DNA of 64,000 nt from Ptychodera flava (lineage: Eukaryota; Hemichordata; Enteropneusta; Ptychoderidae). Below the pieces are notes generated by a model. The model worked only from the letters and a program-made list of their open reading frames with translations, was not told the origin of the DNA and ran no database searches. Both the position numbers and the translations under genes were made by a program. The stretch covers positions 45,788,842-45,852,841 of the forward strand of contig NC_091934.1 of assembly GCF_041260155.1 (NCBI RefSeq), read 5' to 3'. Positions 48,001 to 59,806 of the stretch are shown piece by piece (positions within the stretch are counted from its first letter, which is position 1; each line of letters begins with the position of its first letter).

Positions 48001-50826
48001 CAACATGTATGATGATGGATTTCACAAAATATTTTAAACTTGACATTGTATTTAGCCCAGTTTGAAATTGTAGTTATATATGTGTGTAGAGATGACGTTG
48101 ATGGTCCATTTGAATTGATGTAATGTTCAGTTTCTAATCAAGGGTTATGTTGTCAATCTGCGTTTATCTTGCATAAATGTTTTTACTGTTTTTACCTTTA
48201 ATTAACTCATTAATACGAGCATGGTGAATTGTAATGTTATGGGACATAAAACCACATGTGTGTGTCCACTGTCAGCTTGCTTGTTTATTAAGAAATTGAT
48301 CTTTTTGTCTGAACTTGAAGCATGAAGCATGGAAAATCACTGGGTGTAGTAGATAATATATTACAGTATACTCTGACATGTAGCTGGTTTATGTTGTCGT
48401 GCGTTAGGGTTTTAAAAGGTTTCTGTAATATTAAGTATTTGGTAACTGTAGTAGTGACAGGTAATATACCAGTAGACCAACCTTACCAACACCGATCATT
48501 TCCATGATAATCCCATTCAACTGAGTAAAATGCTCAGTAATTTTGTCACATCCCTTCAAAATATCCTATGGTCTTTTTTATTTTAAACAGGCAACATATA
48601 AAAGTTTAGAGCAGAGAGAGAAAGAATATGCTGAAGCCAGACAACGAATATTTGGATCAACGCAAACAGAGGAACAGGAAAGGTAATGACGTTGCAGTTT
48701 GCAGTTTGACTTGCCCCCTCCATCCCCCTTCTCCTCCTCTTCTCATAGTTTAAAAGGCCAACTTTGCTGTATAACAACAATAAGGATTCTAGCACAATTT
48801 GATTAGGAAGGGGTAAATAGTGAAAAAAGGAAATAACTTGAAATATTTGTTTGTTCTGCATATTCACCTCAGATTCTTAAAACTGTCCCTGATTTCTTCA
48901 CAGATATCACAAAGGTCCAAGTTTCACACAGGCCCTGAGTTTCACACAAGCCCTGAGTTTCACACAGGCCCTGAGTTTCACACAGTCCCTGAGTTTCACA
49001 CTGGCCCTGAGTTTCACACAGTCCCTGAGTTTCACACAGGCCCTGAGTTTTACACTGGCCCTGAGTTTCGCACAGTCCCTGAGTTTTACACTGGCCCTGA
49101 GTTTCACACAGTCCCTGAGTTTCACACAGGCCCTGAGTTTCACACAGGCCCTGAGTTTCACACAGTCCCTGAGTTTCGCACAGTCCCTGAGTTTCACAGA
49201 GGCCATTCACTGCAGCTAATCCTTTGATTCTAGGTTGTATTGTACATGTCATGGATAAATTTATAAAATGGCATTTTGGTCAGTGTGTCATGTTTTTCAA
49301 CTGTCAGCAGCAAGATTTTTCCAACTCTGAATTAAATCTTGCAGAAATTTTGTACTAGTATGCAGTTTATGCCTTTGAAGCATTTATCATGTGTTTCACT
49401 TACACATTTTTACCTGTCTCTGATTCAATGCAGTGATTTTCATCTGGTCATTGGAAAATCATGAGATACAAATAGATATCTGCTACAGTCCTTCAAGACT
49501 TATTAGTCCCCACGGACACCGTCCGGGGGGACTTATAGGTTTGGTCATGTCCGTGCGTGCGTGCGTCCGTGCGTGCGTCCGTCCGTGCGTGCGTGCGTGC
49601 GTCCGTCCGTCCGTTCACGCAGATATCTCAGAGATGCCTGGAGCGATTTCATTCAAACTTGGTACAAGGATTACTTCATATGTCATACAGATGCACGTCG
49701 ATTTGTTTTGTAATGCGATCCAATATGGCTGCCAGGCGGCCATTTTATTACGATTTTTTCATGTACAGAGCCATAACTCAGGCATGTTTCAACTGATTTT
49801 ATTCAAAGTTGGTACAAGGACATTGACCAATGTCATAGATATGCACGTCAATTTTTTTTGTGATACGATCCAATATGGCCGCCGTGCAGCCATTTTGTTA
49901 CGATTTTTTCATGTACAGAGCCATTACTCAGGCATGTTTCAACAGATTTATTCAAAGTTGGTACAAGGACATTGACCAATGTCATAGCTATACACATCAA
50001 TTTGTTTTGTGATACGATCCAATATGGCCGCTCTGCGGCCATTTTGTTACGATTTTTTCATGTACAGAGCCATAACTCAGGCATTACTCAACCGATTTTA
50101 TTCAAACTTGGTACAAGGATATTGACCTATGTCATGCACATGCACATTGATTTTTTTGTGATACGATCCAATATGGCCGCCGTGTGGCCATTTTATTACA
50201 TTTTTTCATGTCCAGAACCATAACTCAGACATGTATCAAGTGAATTTATTCAAAGTTGGTACAAGGAGATTGACTAATGTCATACATATGCACATTAATT
50301 TGTTTTGTGATACGATCCAATATGGCTGCTGTGCGGCCATTTTGTTATGATTTTTTCATGTACAAGCCGTAACTCAGGCATATCTCAACCAATTTTAATC
50401 AAATTTGCTACAAGGACATTGACCTATGTCATACATGTGCACATTTATTTGTTTTGTGATACGATCCAATATGGCCACCGTGTGGCCATTTTATTACGAT
50501 TTTTCCATGTCCTGAACTACAACTCACACATGTATCAAGCGAATTTATTCAAAAGTATTTTTATCACAGACCTAATGAAGAGGACTCTATCCTCTCTGAG
50601 GACCTGTAATCAAAGTACCCATTAACAAGTGGGGACTGTGTCATCAACGATGACTTATTATGTCTAGTATGATAGCATTCCTATGGACATAAAAATTTGG
50701 TTTTCAAATATACTGTTTCTTTGCAGACCATTACATCTCCTGCCAAAACAAGAATCTGCTGAAGATAATGTTATCAGACAACCAAAAGGACCAGATGGAA
50801 CGTCTGGTTTTAATCTGCAAAGATGA
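45078..50826 (+). CDS. SZRD1: SUZ RNA-binding domain-containing protein 1
   Basis: Five coding exons (45078-45137, 46325-46371, 47387-47528, 48591-48682, 50727-50826) in consistent phases give 146 residues; the human protein has 152. The order of conserved blocks is as in the family: acidic N-terminus with DSWEDAVDSG, DKKLEVEE, IILQEDS, the SUZ-type LKILKRP, then SLEQREKEYAEARQRIFGS, and the C-terminal NVIRQPKGPDGTSGF (SUZ-C-like). SUZ domains are linked to RNA binding in translation or mRNA localisation; the role of SZRD1 itself is little known. The start at 45078 (AAAATGG) is preferred over the in-frame ATG at 45069 by context. Introns carry a foldback element (45494-45807), MITEs, an 18-bp minisatellite and a pearl-like element. 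Identification is firm. Confidence 0.93.
45494..45807. mobile_element. Foldback element in SZRD1 intron 1
   Basis: About 314 bp with two arms of about 145 bp in mirror order: GAGGTGGT, GCGACCTC, AGCTACAATG, TTCAAAATAA and GTGTGAAATCCCACATATTT, around a 35-bp centre. Arms are roughly 80 percent complementary by eye. Transcribed with SZRD1, it would fold into a long hairpin. No TTAA ends, so it is separate from family E. Confidence 0.8.
46617..46853. mobile_element. TTAA-flanked MITE, family A copy 3
   Basis: Opens TTAACCTTTGAATGCCACAT and ends CGAAGGGTTAA; same orientation as 257-499. Its right TTAA is also the left TTAA of a family-B unit (46850-46936). Confidence 0.65.
46850..46936. mobile_element. 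Short palindromic MITE, family B
   Basis: Begins TTAACCTGCTCACCCC and ends CAAGGGTTGAAA, with CAGGTCCACACT and AAACCATTGTAGTG landmarks of the family. It abuts a family-A element at a shared TTAA. Confidence 0.5.
47559..47916 (+). mobile_element. TTAA-flanked MITE, family C
   Basis: Complete 358-bp copy, opening TTAAGGTAATATGCATCGTG and ending GTGCATTCTACCTTAA, only 30 bp downstream of the donor of the third SZRD1 exon. Confidence 0.85.
48919..49200. repeat. 18-bp minisatellite in SZRD1 intron 4
   Basis: About 15-16 units of CCTGAGTTTCACACAGGC with variants (AGTC, TGGC, TTTTAC, TTTCGC). Because 18 is a multiple of three, several frames stay open on both strands, giving spurious repeat proteins. 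A strong acceptor-like TGATTTCTTCACAG precedes it at 48889-48902. Confidence 0.92.
49506..50652 (+). mobile_element. Pearl/HINE-like non-autonomous element, copy 1
   Basis: A 1147-bp element in SZRD1 intron 4, flanked by ACTTATTA on both sides (49498-49505, 50653-50660). Parts in order: a terminal hairpin (GTCCCCACGGAC, loop ACC, GTCCGGGGGGAC), a GCGT/GTCC-type microsatellite (49555-49615), a conserved TTCACGCAGATATCTCAGAG block, six core repeats of 149-150 bp (GATCCAATATGG at 49717, 49867, 50016, 50165, 50314, 50463), then a unique 3' part ending GTGGGGACTGTGTCATCAAC plus GATG. The GTCCCCAC and GTGGGGAC motifs form subterminal inverted repeats. A microsatellite with 150-bp core repeats resembles mollusc pearl and Helentron-associated (HINE) elements. 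Confidence 0.75.
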
Positions 50827-52020
50827 TGCTGATTGGATAAAAGAGATCTTGTGATGTCATCTATGTGTCCTGATTGGATAAGAGAAATCATATGATATCA
50901 TCTGTGTGTCTGCTATTGGATAAGAGTTCAGGATGACATTGAGCAAGTGTTCCTATTGACTGTATGGTTCCAGATATTTGCTCAATGTCTATTTCAGTCT
51001 ATCTGTTGTTTTGTCTATGGAGGACATAAGCCTTTGGTGAATGTTGCATGCTGGGATGGTACTTGTTGAGGTTGTCAGTTTCTTCAGCAGATTACTCACA
51101 AAATGACAGCATATGAGATCTCCAACAGGCAACACTTCTTTTCCTGTGAAAGATATAAAGATTTTTCACAGGGATGACATAAATTTTGAATTCATATTTA
51201 TGTTTGCAAATTTAACATAGGCAAAAATTGGCTTAGATAAATTGAAAATGCTAAATCACATGACTGTTACACACAAATTTTTCAAATTCATCAATGGCAT
51301 GTCGAACGTGGGAAATTTGAAATGTAAACTTGAACTGTCATTGCAGAAGACAAGATGGTAAAATTAGTTATCTCATTAGAGCAATATAATGCAAATGTAT
51401 TGTGGATATGCCCCAAAAATATTTTCGTAAAATTTGATAATGAACTTATGCAAGCTTTCATGTAATGAAACAGATCAGTTGAAGTTGTATGATGCCAAAC
51501 AAGAAAAAATTCAAGATTTTTTAAAGCAATATGTAAATCTTTCAAGGCCAAAAATGAAAACATGTTGTTTCTGATCCTTGTGTGAATCAATCTATTCTAG
51601 CTGCATCAGCTGTATTTTCATATTTACCTCAAAAAATATAAATATAGAAATTGGCAATGCGCTACCCTTGGCGGAAAATATTAGTATTTGAAGTCAGGAT
51701 TTCATGTATGTGAAGATACAGCTCTGAACATTGAACTTGTCATCTCATTACATGTCAGATTAACTGATATGTGTAAGTGTTGCTGATTTGTCTTTACCTT
51801 GTAGGTAGTTGGGTCATGTGATCTTCACAAAATGAAAATCTAAACTGTGTTGATGCATCATTTAATAAGAGATCAAGGATCACAAGCACAGTTGAAAATG
51901 TTTCTGGCCTTATTTTCATTTTACAAGGCAGTTTTCATCACATAACTCACAAAGGAAAGTAGCTGTGGAGGAGCTGTTGGCATGGATGGAGAAAAACAGT
52001 ATTTCCAAAGTTGAAATGAT

Positions 52021-52376
52021 AATAAGGTAATATGCACCTTGAAAGTGAAAGACTTAAACCTTTGCTCACATTTTCCTCAATGAAGATTTCGACCATTCTC
52101 ATACCAAATCAAAAATAAAAATTACGGGTCACCGTGCAAAATTTGGTACTTGAGAGACAAATTACCTTAGCTTTCCCGATATTTGAAATTCAAAAAGGCC
52201 ACCATCCCTGCCTTAACGCTATGGGGAAAAATAAAATTTTCAGTTTTCGAAAAACAAGATGGGAAAAGTTTTGTTACATCAAGAGCTTTAAACTGAACCC
52301 CTCAAATGGTAGATCAGAAAAGAATTGGAAAAGTTTGAGAGTCCAAATATTTGCCTGAAGGTGTGTTCTATCTTAA
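52021..52376 (+). mobile_element. TTAA-type MITE, family C
   Basis: Opens ATAAGGTAATATGCACCTTG (first base of the TTAA changed) and ends GTGTTCTATCTTAA. About 355 bp, close to the copies at 7776 and 47559. Confidence 0.8.
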
Positions 52377-52780
52377 TTGTAATGTATTGCTGTTTTTAGC
52401 ATTTACAATTGCTGAAAAGTGCGCCCTCTGTGTCAGGAATATGACACTTCTAATCATTGTTATGTTTTAATTTTACTTGCACCATTTGACAAAGTGATAT
52501 CAAACTAAATCTTCCATTTTGTTAAGTTTATTATGCCAATGGAACATTTCAAAATTATTACCAGGTATTATGTTCAGTAGATCTATACACCAATTTGTGT
52601 AAAATACTTTTTATTCAAGTGAACTTTAATTTATTAGTACAGAAAATTATAATTTAAACAAGTTTGCAGTGAAACCTGTCCTTGCAGGCACATCTCTGTT
52701 CATGATAATTATCTATCTGGAACAGATTTTCAAACTGAAAGTCTTTACTTGTATCTGTACAATAAAGACCTGTCTCTATC

Positions 52781-53026
52781 TCAGCCTGTTTTTGTTGAAA
52801 CTAAGGGGTCAGCCTGTTTTTGTTGAAACTAAAGGGTCAGCCTGTTTTTGTTGAAACTAAGGGGTCAGCCTGTTTTTGTTGAAACTAAGGGGTCAGCCTG
52901 TTTTTGTTGAAACTAAGGGTCAGCCTGTTTTTGTTGAAACTAAAGGGTCAGCCTGTTTTTGTTGAAACTAAGGGGTCAGCCTGTTTTGTTGGAACAAAGG
53001 GGTCAGCCTGTTTTTGTTGAAACTAA
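52781..53026. repeat. 28-bp minisatellite
   Basis: Nine units of GGGTCAGCCTGTTTTTGTTG plus AAACTAAG, nearly identical apart from one-base losses and one TTGGAACAAAG variant. The low divergence points to recent expansion. Confidence 0.92.
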
Positions 53027-53995
53027 GTGGTACCTTGAAAAAAAGACAGGCTTTGCTGTACATAGGCAGATATGATTACGTTACTTGTAATCAGTAGTGT
53101 TTGTTTTCAGATAGCGCAGAGAAAATGTAGAAAAGAGTCAAATTATGGCGATGAGAAGGTAGAGTTTGGAAAAATTGATAAAACTACAATTGAATAAAAG
53201 GAAATGTACATGGAAAATAATTTGTTATCAATTTGAGAGCAGCAGTTACTTTGATCATGAATTGAGGAAATTGAATTTTACTATTTGTATATAATAAACT
53301 GATGTTTAATCCCAGTGTTAAGAACAAGTGACGCAGTTTGTCAGTATTTGTGAAATTTCATTACTTTAAGAGGTCCATGAGCATAAGGTACAGGATCGGG
53401 TTAGAGCTTAGACCCATGTTTGTCATGGCAAACTTGAAATTGACCTAAGTTAATGACATTTGACTTTGACACTTACAAATACCTACTAGGTCTGCTGTTC
53501 CAAATTTTCACAAATGGAGCAAAATAAAAATCACTGCCAATTTCTTCACAAGCTCTGTGGTATGAGCTGGTCAATGGCATCTCCGTACGGTTTCCATGGT
53601 TTTCACCTCCTGAAATAATAATACTGGAAATACAATTTACATGAAAACTATTTTACATTTCTTTGGAATTGTTTATGGCTTGCTTACTGAATCTGCTCAT
53701 GTCATCGACAAAAACTGTACTAGATGCAAGAAATGCTTTTGTATCAGGTGTGTTAATCTAGAGATGACGTGAATATATCTCTACGATGATTGAATGGACA
53801 AAAGTTAATTTAGAAATGTGTGTATGATTGCATATTGACTGTACTGAGATGTATATTCTGTATTCATAGTGTGACAATATTACAATGTCTTATTATTTTA
53901 ACTTAATGAAATATTTTTGTGATTTAGAAGTAATTTATATAGATTAGATTATGTAACTTTTCAAAATCATCCCATGCAATGTTGGCTTTTGAGGA

Positions 53996-54092
53996 ACCCT
54001 TTCACCCCTGTTTCCCAGTACTAATGTCCAACCTTACCACTGACAAAGAGTAGACTTGATCAAACCACGATGATAAAGGGGGTTCAAAGTTT
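53996..54092. mobile_element. Short palindromic MITE, family B (degraded)
   Basis: Begins GAACCCTTTCACCCCTG and ends AAAGGGGGTTCAAAG; the TTAA ends are lost. Confidence 0.45.
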
Positions 54093-56538
54093 ATTGACAT
54101 TTACAATCAGCTGTTTACCATCAATTAAGAGTTCCATGTCACACCTAACTCTGTATTCTTTGTAAATGAATTTTTCATGGGATCATCTTACGAAGTGTTT
54201 CCATGGGAGGGTTGGAGATCAGTACTGCATCGGCCACAGAAACTGGGAGATGGTTTACTTATCGAAAGTTAGGCAGTCACAAAACAAAGACACTCCTTAG
54301 TTTCCTCACAAAAGATTTAATTTGGTGGTAGGGTTACCAGCTAGACTTAAGTAGATTTATTTTCAAAAGATGTAATTTTTTTGCCTCGTTGTCTAGAAAG
54401 TTTCATTTTGCTACCAACAGCATGTGATAGACTACCGGCATAATAACGCAGCATTGGTTATCAACACTATACGATGGACTACCAACACCATACAGTGGAC
54501 TACCAGCCCAAAACTCATCAAATGCTAGCGTATTTATAGACCTTTGAAATACCTGTTTTAAAAGACATAATCAAGCCACACAATCAGTTTTAGAACCTGT
54601 ATCTGATGAATTTTGCAATTTGAACATTCTACTGATAATTTCTGAGACATATTTTATACAACCCACCGAAGCAATGTATTGAAATATCAGCAGAATTAGA
54701 GCAGTGTCCAAATATTGCAGTGAAGGGTTATGGCTTGTAGATCTATGAGTAATAATACAATGATGTATTTTACAAGAAAAGATGATTTGTAATGAATTTC
54801 TTTACAGAAGATTTTTGCTGTTTTAGATTCTTGCAAGGAAATAAAATTGTATTTAAACAGAACTTGCATATTAATGAGAGAATGATGTCATTTCCAAACA
54901 CTCCTATTGAAATGCAAATTATTTGAAATATGACTGAGATACTCATGTTCATCAAAGAGAAAATATATGCTCAGCAGTTTTTGTGCAGACAATCAGGGGC
55001 TGGTACATTCAGAGGCGGTTTTTGAAAAGTAATGGCGTTGTTACTTCTGTCCAGGCTTTCGTATCACAATTTCACAGCTTAATCACAGACAGGAGAGGTA
55101 ACATTCCGACCAATGGTTTTTAAAGTATGACTGGAACAAAATGAGTCTACAGACAAACAGACAGACAGATGGACAGACATAGTGGTGACATAGGACACCA
55201 TTCAGGCTTCCAGCATCAAATATATCATGAAAAGTTACACCAATGACCCTTTAATGTCTCTGAAATGAACAATTTGAACTTTCATTGAAGCATTGAAACG
55301 TTGTGAAATGAAAAACCAAGGGAAATATGGGTCGTTCAAAGTCTGTACAAATTTATTCCTTTGTTTCATGTACAATGTAAACATATTTGGTACAAAATGA
55401 TAAAATGTACATTCCTTAATTACAATTTATACACACAATAATGATATACTAATTAACAAAATTTGTACAAAAATAAATTGAGACTCAGTTGAATTAGCAA
55501 GAAATCATGGCCGTATAATGATTGGCTATATTCAACAGCTGACATTTATGTGACTATCAAAGCACCATAATTCAAAATTATTGGATTTCAAAAATGAGAA
55601 CAGTAAAACCAGTGAAATTGTGTCAATCTTGTCAATCACGCTTGCAATTTGTCTATTCTAGAAGAATGTACACCCTAGGTTGTTGAAAAAGAACACACAC
55701 CATGAAGAGATACAAATCTTGTTGTCAAATGTAAAATTGAGTAAATGTTTGCAAACTATGTAAAGATACTGTGTCAAGAGACAAATGCAGAAGTACAGCA
55801 AAGGACTGGCGTTATCTAGCCTATTTTGTCTGCCACAAAGGTATGAAATTGAAGGACAAAAATAAATAAATATTTTAAGAGAAAAAAATAAAGGGCCTGG
55901 GACTCTGTGCTAGAACTTTCATTGAGGTACTTAGGTGGTACCTATCAGAGCTTTTACTGAGAAACTTAGGTGGTATGCATTAGCCTTTATCTTAGGGCAG
56001 AATATGTGAAAACTTGGTCCTTTCAGAGCAGAGATGAATGCATCCAACTTGGATACCTATTGTGAGACATGTCTTGACAATCATAAGTTGCCCAATGCTA
56101 ACAGGGGCAGAGGTTCCAAAGATAAAACGGAGCGCCAACATGACAACATGTATGTTTTTATCCTGGCTGTCCTGAAAGATTCATCTTAATAACAACAGAA
56201 CTAGAACAATTTGAGAGAAAAAAAGATTAAAGACATAACAAAACCCAAAACTGCCTGTGTCCTGGTGGTATGGTACCATGGAAACAATAAAAAAAATCAT
56301 GCCATGTTAATGGCTCAAAAAAATGTCTTACTACATAAATTATCTACAACTACTGCTATTACTGAAAAGTTGCTATAATATGAAAGCTGCCAAATGTTAT
56401 GGTAATTATCTCAATCATCTGATGTATCATTGTTCTTATAACAAACAGAAGGTGCAGAATTTTCATAAAATTGTTTAAACTTTCAGTATTTCTCAAACAT
56501 CGCCAATCATATGAAAATTTTTGATTTTTTTATGGCAT

Positions 56539-56631
56539 TTAACCCTTTCATCACCATGGTTTGAACCAAATCCATTGTTTTCTATGGTAAAGTTGGACCT
56601 GTACACAGGGAACTGGGGGTGAAAGGGTTAA
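56539..56631. mobile_element. Short palindromic TTAA MITE, family B (best copy)
   Basis: 93 bp, TTAA at both ends, with inverted ends TTAACCCTTTCACC and GGTGAAAGGGTTAA and a partly palindromic middle (CCATTGTTTTCTATGG). Confidence 0.8.
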
Positions 56632-57034
56632 AAGAGATTTAGGGGATACTACTTCATTCATAGACAGTCTTGTTTCTACTGTCTATGCTTCATTAAATGA
56701 AACAAATCTCTTTACAGATCAAAACACTGAAGGAATCAAACAAGAAACCAAAATAACTTCTGTTCACAGGTAAATTTAAATTCAAACCTATGCGTAGGGT
56801 CACACCTGAAAACCGGAAAATAACCAAATTTTCTGTCAGCATTTGTGCTCCAACACATGGTAGATGAAATGTTGCAAATAATGCATTTACATGTAAATGA
56901 TTTAAACTGAGTTCTCAAACCTTGTTTATATGACCACTCGTTTTAAAATTTGATATTCAACACTTTGACTGTGTTTTCTTCAAACTTAACACAAGATGTT
57001 GTCTTCATCATTACTTTGTTTTGTGTATTAACAT

Positions 57035-57180
57035 GATGCAAAGTGAGCAAAATATGCAAAAGTAACTATACATTGTAGTACAAAGTGACAAAAATATGCA
57101 AATCACTCATATACTGTAATATAAAGTGACAAGAATATGCAAATTACCACTGTATTATAATATACAATGATAAGAATAAG
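57035..57180. repeat. Three-unit repeat, about 55 bp
   Basis: Diverged units with AAGTGACAAAAATATGCAAA, then an ACTGTAATATA-like part. Confidence 0.65.
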
Positions 57181-57739
57181 CAAACTGTAGCATTGGTTTT
57201 GTTCTAGAAATAACAATTGTATCAAGTTATGTATACATACATCAGCAATAATCAAAGGATATTAAAAACTTCATCAAAACAACAGTGTGAAAATGCTCAA
57301 AGAATTGTGCAACAGTATATATGGTACACTGAATTTCTGAAGTTTGATGTATGTATATTATATATATTGGTTGGCATATACTACGAGATAAAATTACCCA
57401 ACTCTTTGTTAGAAGAGCTTTCTCCATTTAAACCTTCATGAAAATGTGCAGATAGTCTGGAATTTTTACAAAAGCACTTTATAACAAAACTCTACATGGA
57501 GTCATCGTTGATGACACAGTCCCCACTTGTTAATGGGTACTTTGATTACAGGTCCTCAGAGAGGATAGAGGCCTCTTCATTAGGTCTGTGATAAAAATAC
57601 TTTTGAATAAATTCGCTTGATACATGTCTGAGCTGTAGTTCAGGACATGAAAGAATCGTAATAAAATGGCCACATGGCGGCCTTATTGGATCCTATCACA
57701 GAACAAATCTATGTGCATATGTATGACAGACATCCAGCT

Positions 57740-58575
57740 CTATGGGTTTGCTCAGAATTAGATATATGCATAATTAATGAGGTACAGTATGAAGCATCAT
57801 AAGGTCTCCCATCATACCATATATGAAGGGTGTACCACTTGTGGTTACTGAGTTATGGACAAATATGTATATTTGAGGTCAAAGGTCATCGAGGTCATGT
57901 GACATTTTGTCACAATAATTTTATTGCTAAGTTATCCCTATATACAAAAAATCAGACCTCTAGCTCTATTGACTCGCTCAAAATTAGATATGCACATAAC
58001 TAATGAGGTACAATATGTGGCGTCATAAGGTGTCCCATCATACCATATATGAAGGGTGTAGCACTTGTGGTTACTGAGTTATGGACAAATATGTATATTT
58101 GAGGTCAAAGGTCACCAAGGTCACATGACATTTTGTCAAAAAAATTGTATTGCTAAGTTATCCCTATATACCAAAAATCAGACCTCTAGCTCTATTGGCT
58201 CGCTCAAAATTAGATATGCACATAATTAATGATGTACAATATGTGGCATCATAAAGTGTCCCATCATACCATACATGAAGGGTGTAGCACTTGTGGTTAC
58301 TGAGTTATGGACAAATATGTATATTTGAGGTCAAAGGTCACCGAGGTCACGTGACATTTTGTCAAAAAAATTGTATTGCTAAGTTATCCCTACATACCAA
58401 AAATCAGACCTCTAGCTCTATTGGCTTGCTCAAAATTAGATATGTGCATAATTAATGAGGTACAATATGTGGCGTCATAAGCTGTGCCATCATACCATAT
58501 ATGAAGGGTGTACCACTTGTGGTTCCTGAGTTATGGACAAATATGTATATTTGAGGTCAAAGGTCACCGAGGTTT
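57740..58575. repeat. 226-bp core repeats inside the composite element
   Basis: About 3.6 units; landmarks AAATTAGATATGCACATAA, CATCATACCATATATGAAGG and TGAGTTATGGACAAATATG recur near 57754, 57981, 58206 and 58431. Unrelated to the 150-bp cores of copy 1. Confidence 0.85.
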
Positions 58576-58746
58576 GTCAAAATATCTGAGATATCTGCGT
58601 GAAAGGATGGACTCACGGATGGACTCATGGACGGACATGACCCAATCTATTAGCCCTCTGGACTTCATCCGTTGGACTGAAAACTGTGTCACTGCATCCT
58701 TTTTGCAATATGAATACGATGAGAAACTAAATTTTATTTTTCTCGG

Positions 58747-58930
58747 CCTTATACATGGGAGTCTATGGACTGCCTTATACATGGGAGTCTATGGACTGCC
58801 TTATACATGGGAGTCTATGGACTTCCTTATACATGGGAGTCTATGGACTGCCTTATACATGGGAGTCTATGGACTGCCTTATACATGGGAGTCTATGGAC
58901 ACTGCCTTATACATGGGAGTCTATGGAGGT
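58747..58930. repeat. 26-bp minisatellite
   Basis: Seven units of CTTATACATGGGAGTCTATG plus GACTGC, nearly identical, inside the composite element. Confidence 0.93.
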
Positions 58931-59631
58931 GAAAACTAAAAAGTCCTCTAACACGGCCAAATTTGATCGCATTGTGAAACAAATCGACGTGCATCTGTAT
59001 GGGGTAGGGTACTATCCTTGTGCAAAGTTTGAAAGAAATTGACCTGGGCATCTCTGAGATATCTGCGTGAACGGACGGACGCACGGACGGACGCACACAC
59101 GCACGCACGCACGGACATGACCAAACCTATAAGTCCCCCCGGACGGTGTCCGTGGGGACTAACAAAACTCTACATGGAGTAATCATGGCATCTTTCATTG
59201 AATAATTCCTGAACAGAAATTTGAGGAAGGTACACAGTTCTGTTGAGTAAATGGCTCTTCAAATACAACTCAGTAAAACCATTAATAATTACAAATGTGG
59301 AACTGCACCATAATTTTCAGGGGATTTCAAAAACTAGCGACTACTGGTATTATATCTTTGGTTTAAGCTGTATTCCACTTGGAAGAGGTGTAAAAATGGA
59401 TGGGGAATGGGAGAATGGTCAATATAAAGTAACATCTATGAATATTGAGACAAAAACATCTACAAAGTAACAAAAATGTGTATCAATGAAGTGCATATTT
59501 TCTCTTGAGAACAAAGTTGATGCAGATTACACCCTATTCTCAGCAAACTTAAATGTTTTCATGTTATGTCTTGTTGGACTCTAAAACCCTAGACAAGACA
59601 ACAACAATCCTTGGATAAGTAAATAAAATAA

Positions 59632-59806
59632 ATAGCTAATCACCAATCAGAGTGTAGCTACTGTCAGTCATATCAGCACATATCATCAAATCAAAGAGTG
59701 ATTACAGTAAGTCATTTGATAGCTAATCACCAATCAGAGTGTAGCTACTGTCAGTCATATCAGCACATATCATCAAATCAAAGAGTGATTACAGTAAGTC
59801 ATTTGA
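59632..59806. repeat. 87-bp perfect tandem duplication
   Basis: Two units starting ATAGCTAATCACCAATCAGA at 59632 and 59719 and ending GTAAGTCATTTGAT. No difference seen, so recent. Confidence 0.92.

Larger units (their letters stand above)
50827..57481. other. SZRD1 3' UTR and non-coding DNA
   Basis: No exon recognised. AATAAA candidates occur at 53195 and 53293, but none is close to the SZRD1 stop. Holds a family-C MITE (52021), a 28-bp minisatellite (52781), two family-B elements (53996, 56539) and a three-unit repeat near 57040-57180. Confidence 0.5.
57503..59159 (-). mobile_element. Pearl/HINE-like element, copy 2, composite and inverted
   Basis: A 1657-bp element in the opposite orientation to copy 1 with the same outer ends (CATCGTTGATGACACAGTCC at 57503; the GTCCCC/GGGGAC hairpin ending at 59159). 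A perfect 21-bp direct repeat flanks it (57482-57502 and 59160-59180). It has only one 150-bp-type core unit (about 57650-57730), followed by about 3.6 units of a different 226-bp repeat, then a diverged internal copy of the element's own end (CTGAGATATCTGCGTGAA to CGGACATGACC, about 58583-58675), a 26-bp minisatellite, and finally a GCAC/GGAC microsatellite and the terminal hairpin. Confidence 0.75.

Noticed and set aside
48820-49252. Repeat proteins (HTGPEF and CETQGL units) on both strands
   Set aside because: An 18-bp minisatellite keeps several frames open; there is no start context or splice support beyond the alternative-exon idea listed above.
49433-50625. ORFs of 80-180 codons with repeated CDTIQYG-type segments
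   Set aside because: They read through the core repeats of the pearl/HINE-like element; the same reading recurs in each 150-bp unit, so it is repeat sequence and not a gene.
58508-59042. Repeat ORFs with MGVYGLPYTWESMD units
   Set aside because: They come from the 26-bp minisatellite, which shifts frame with every unit.
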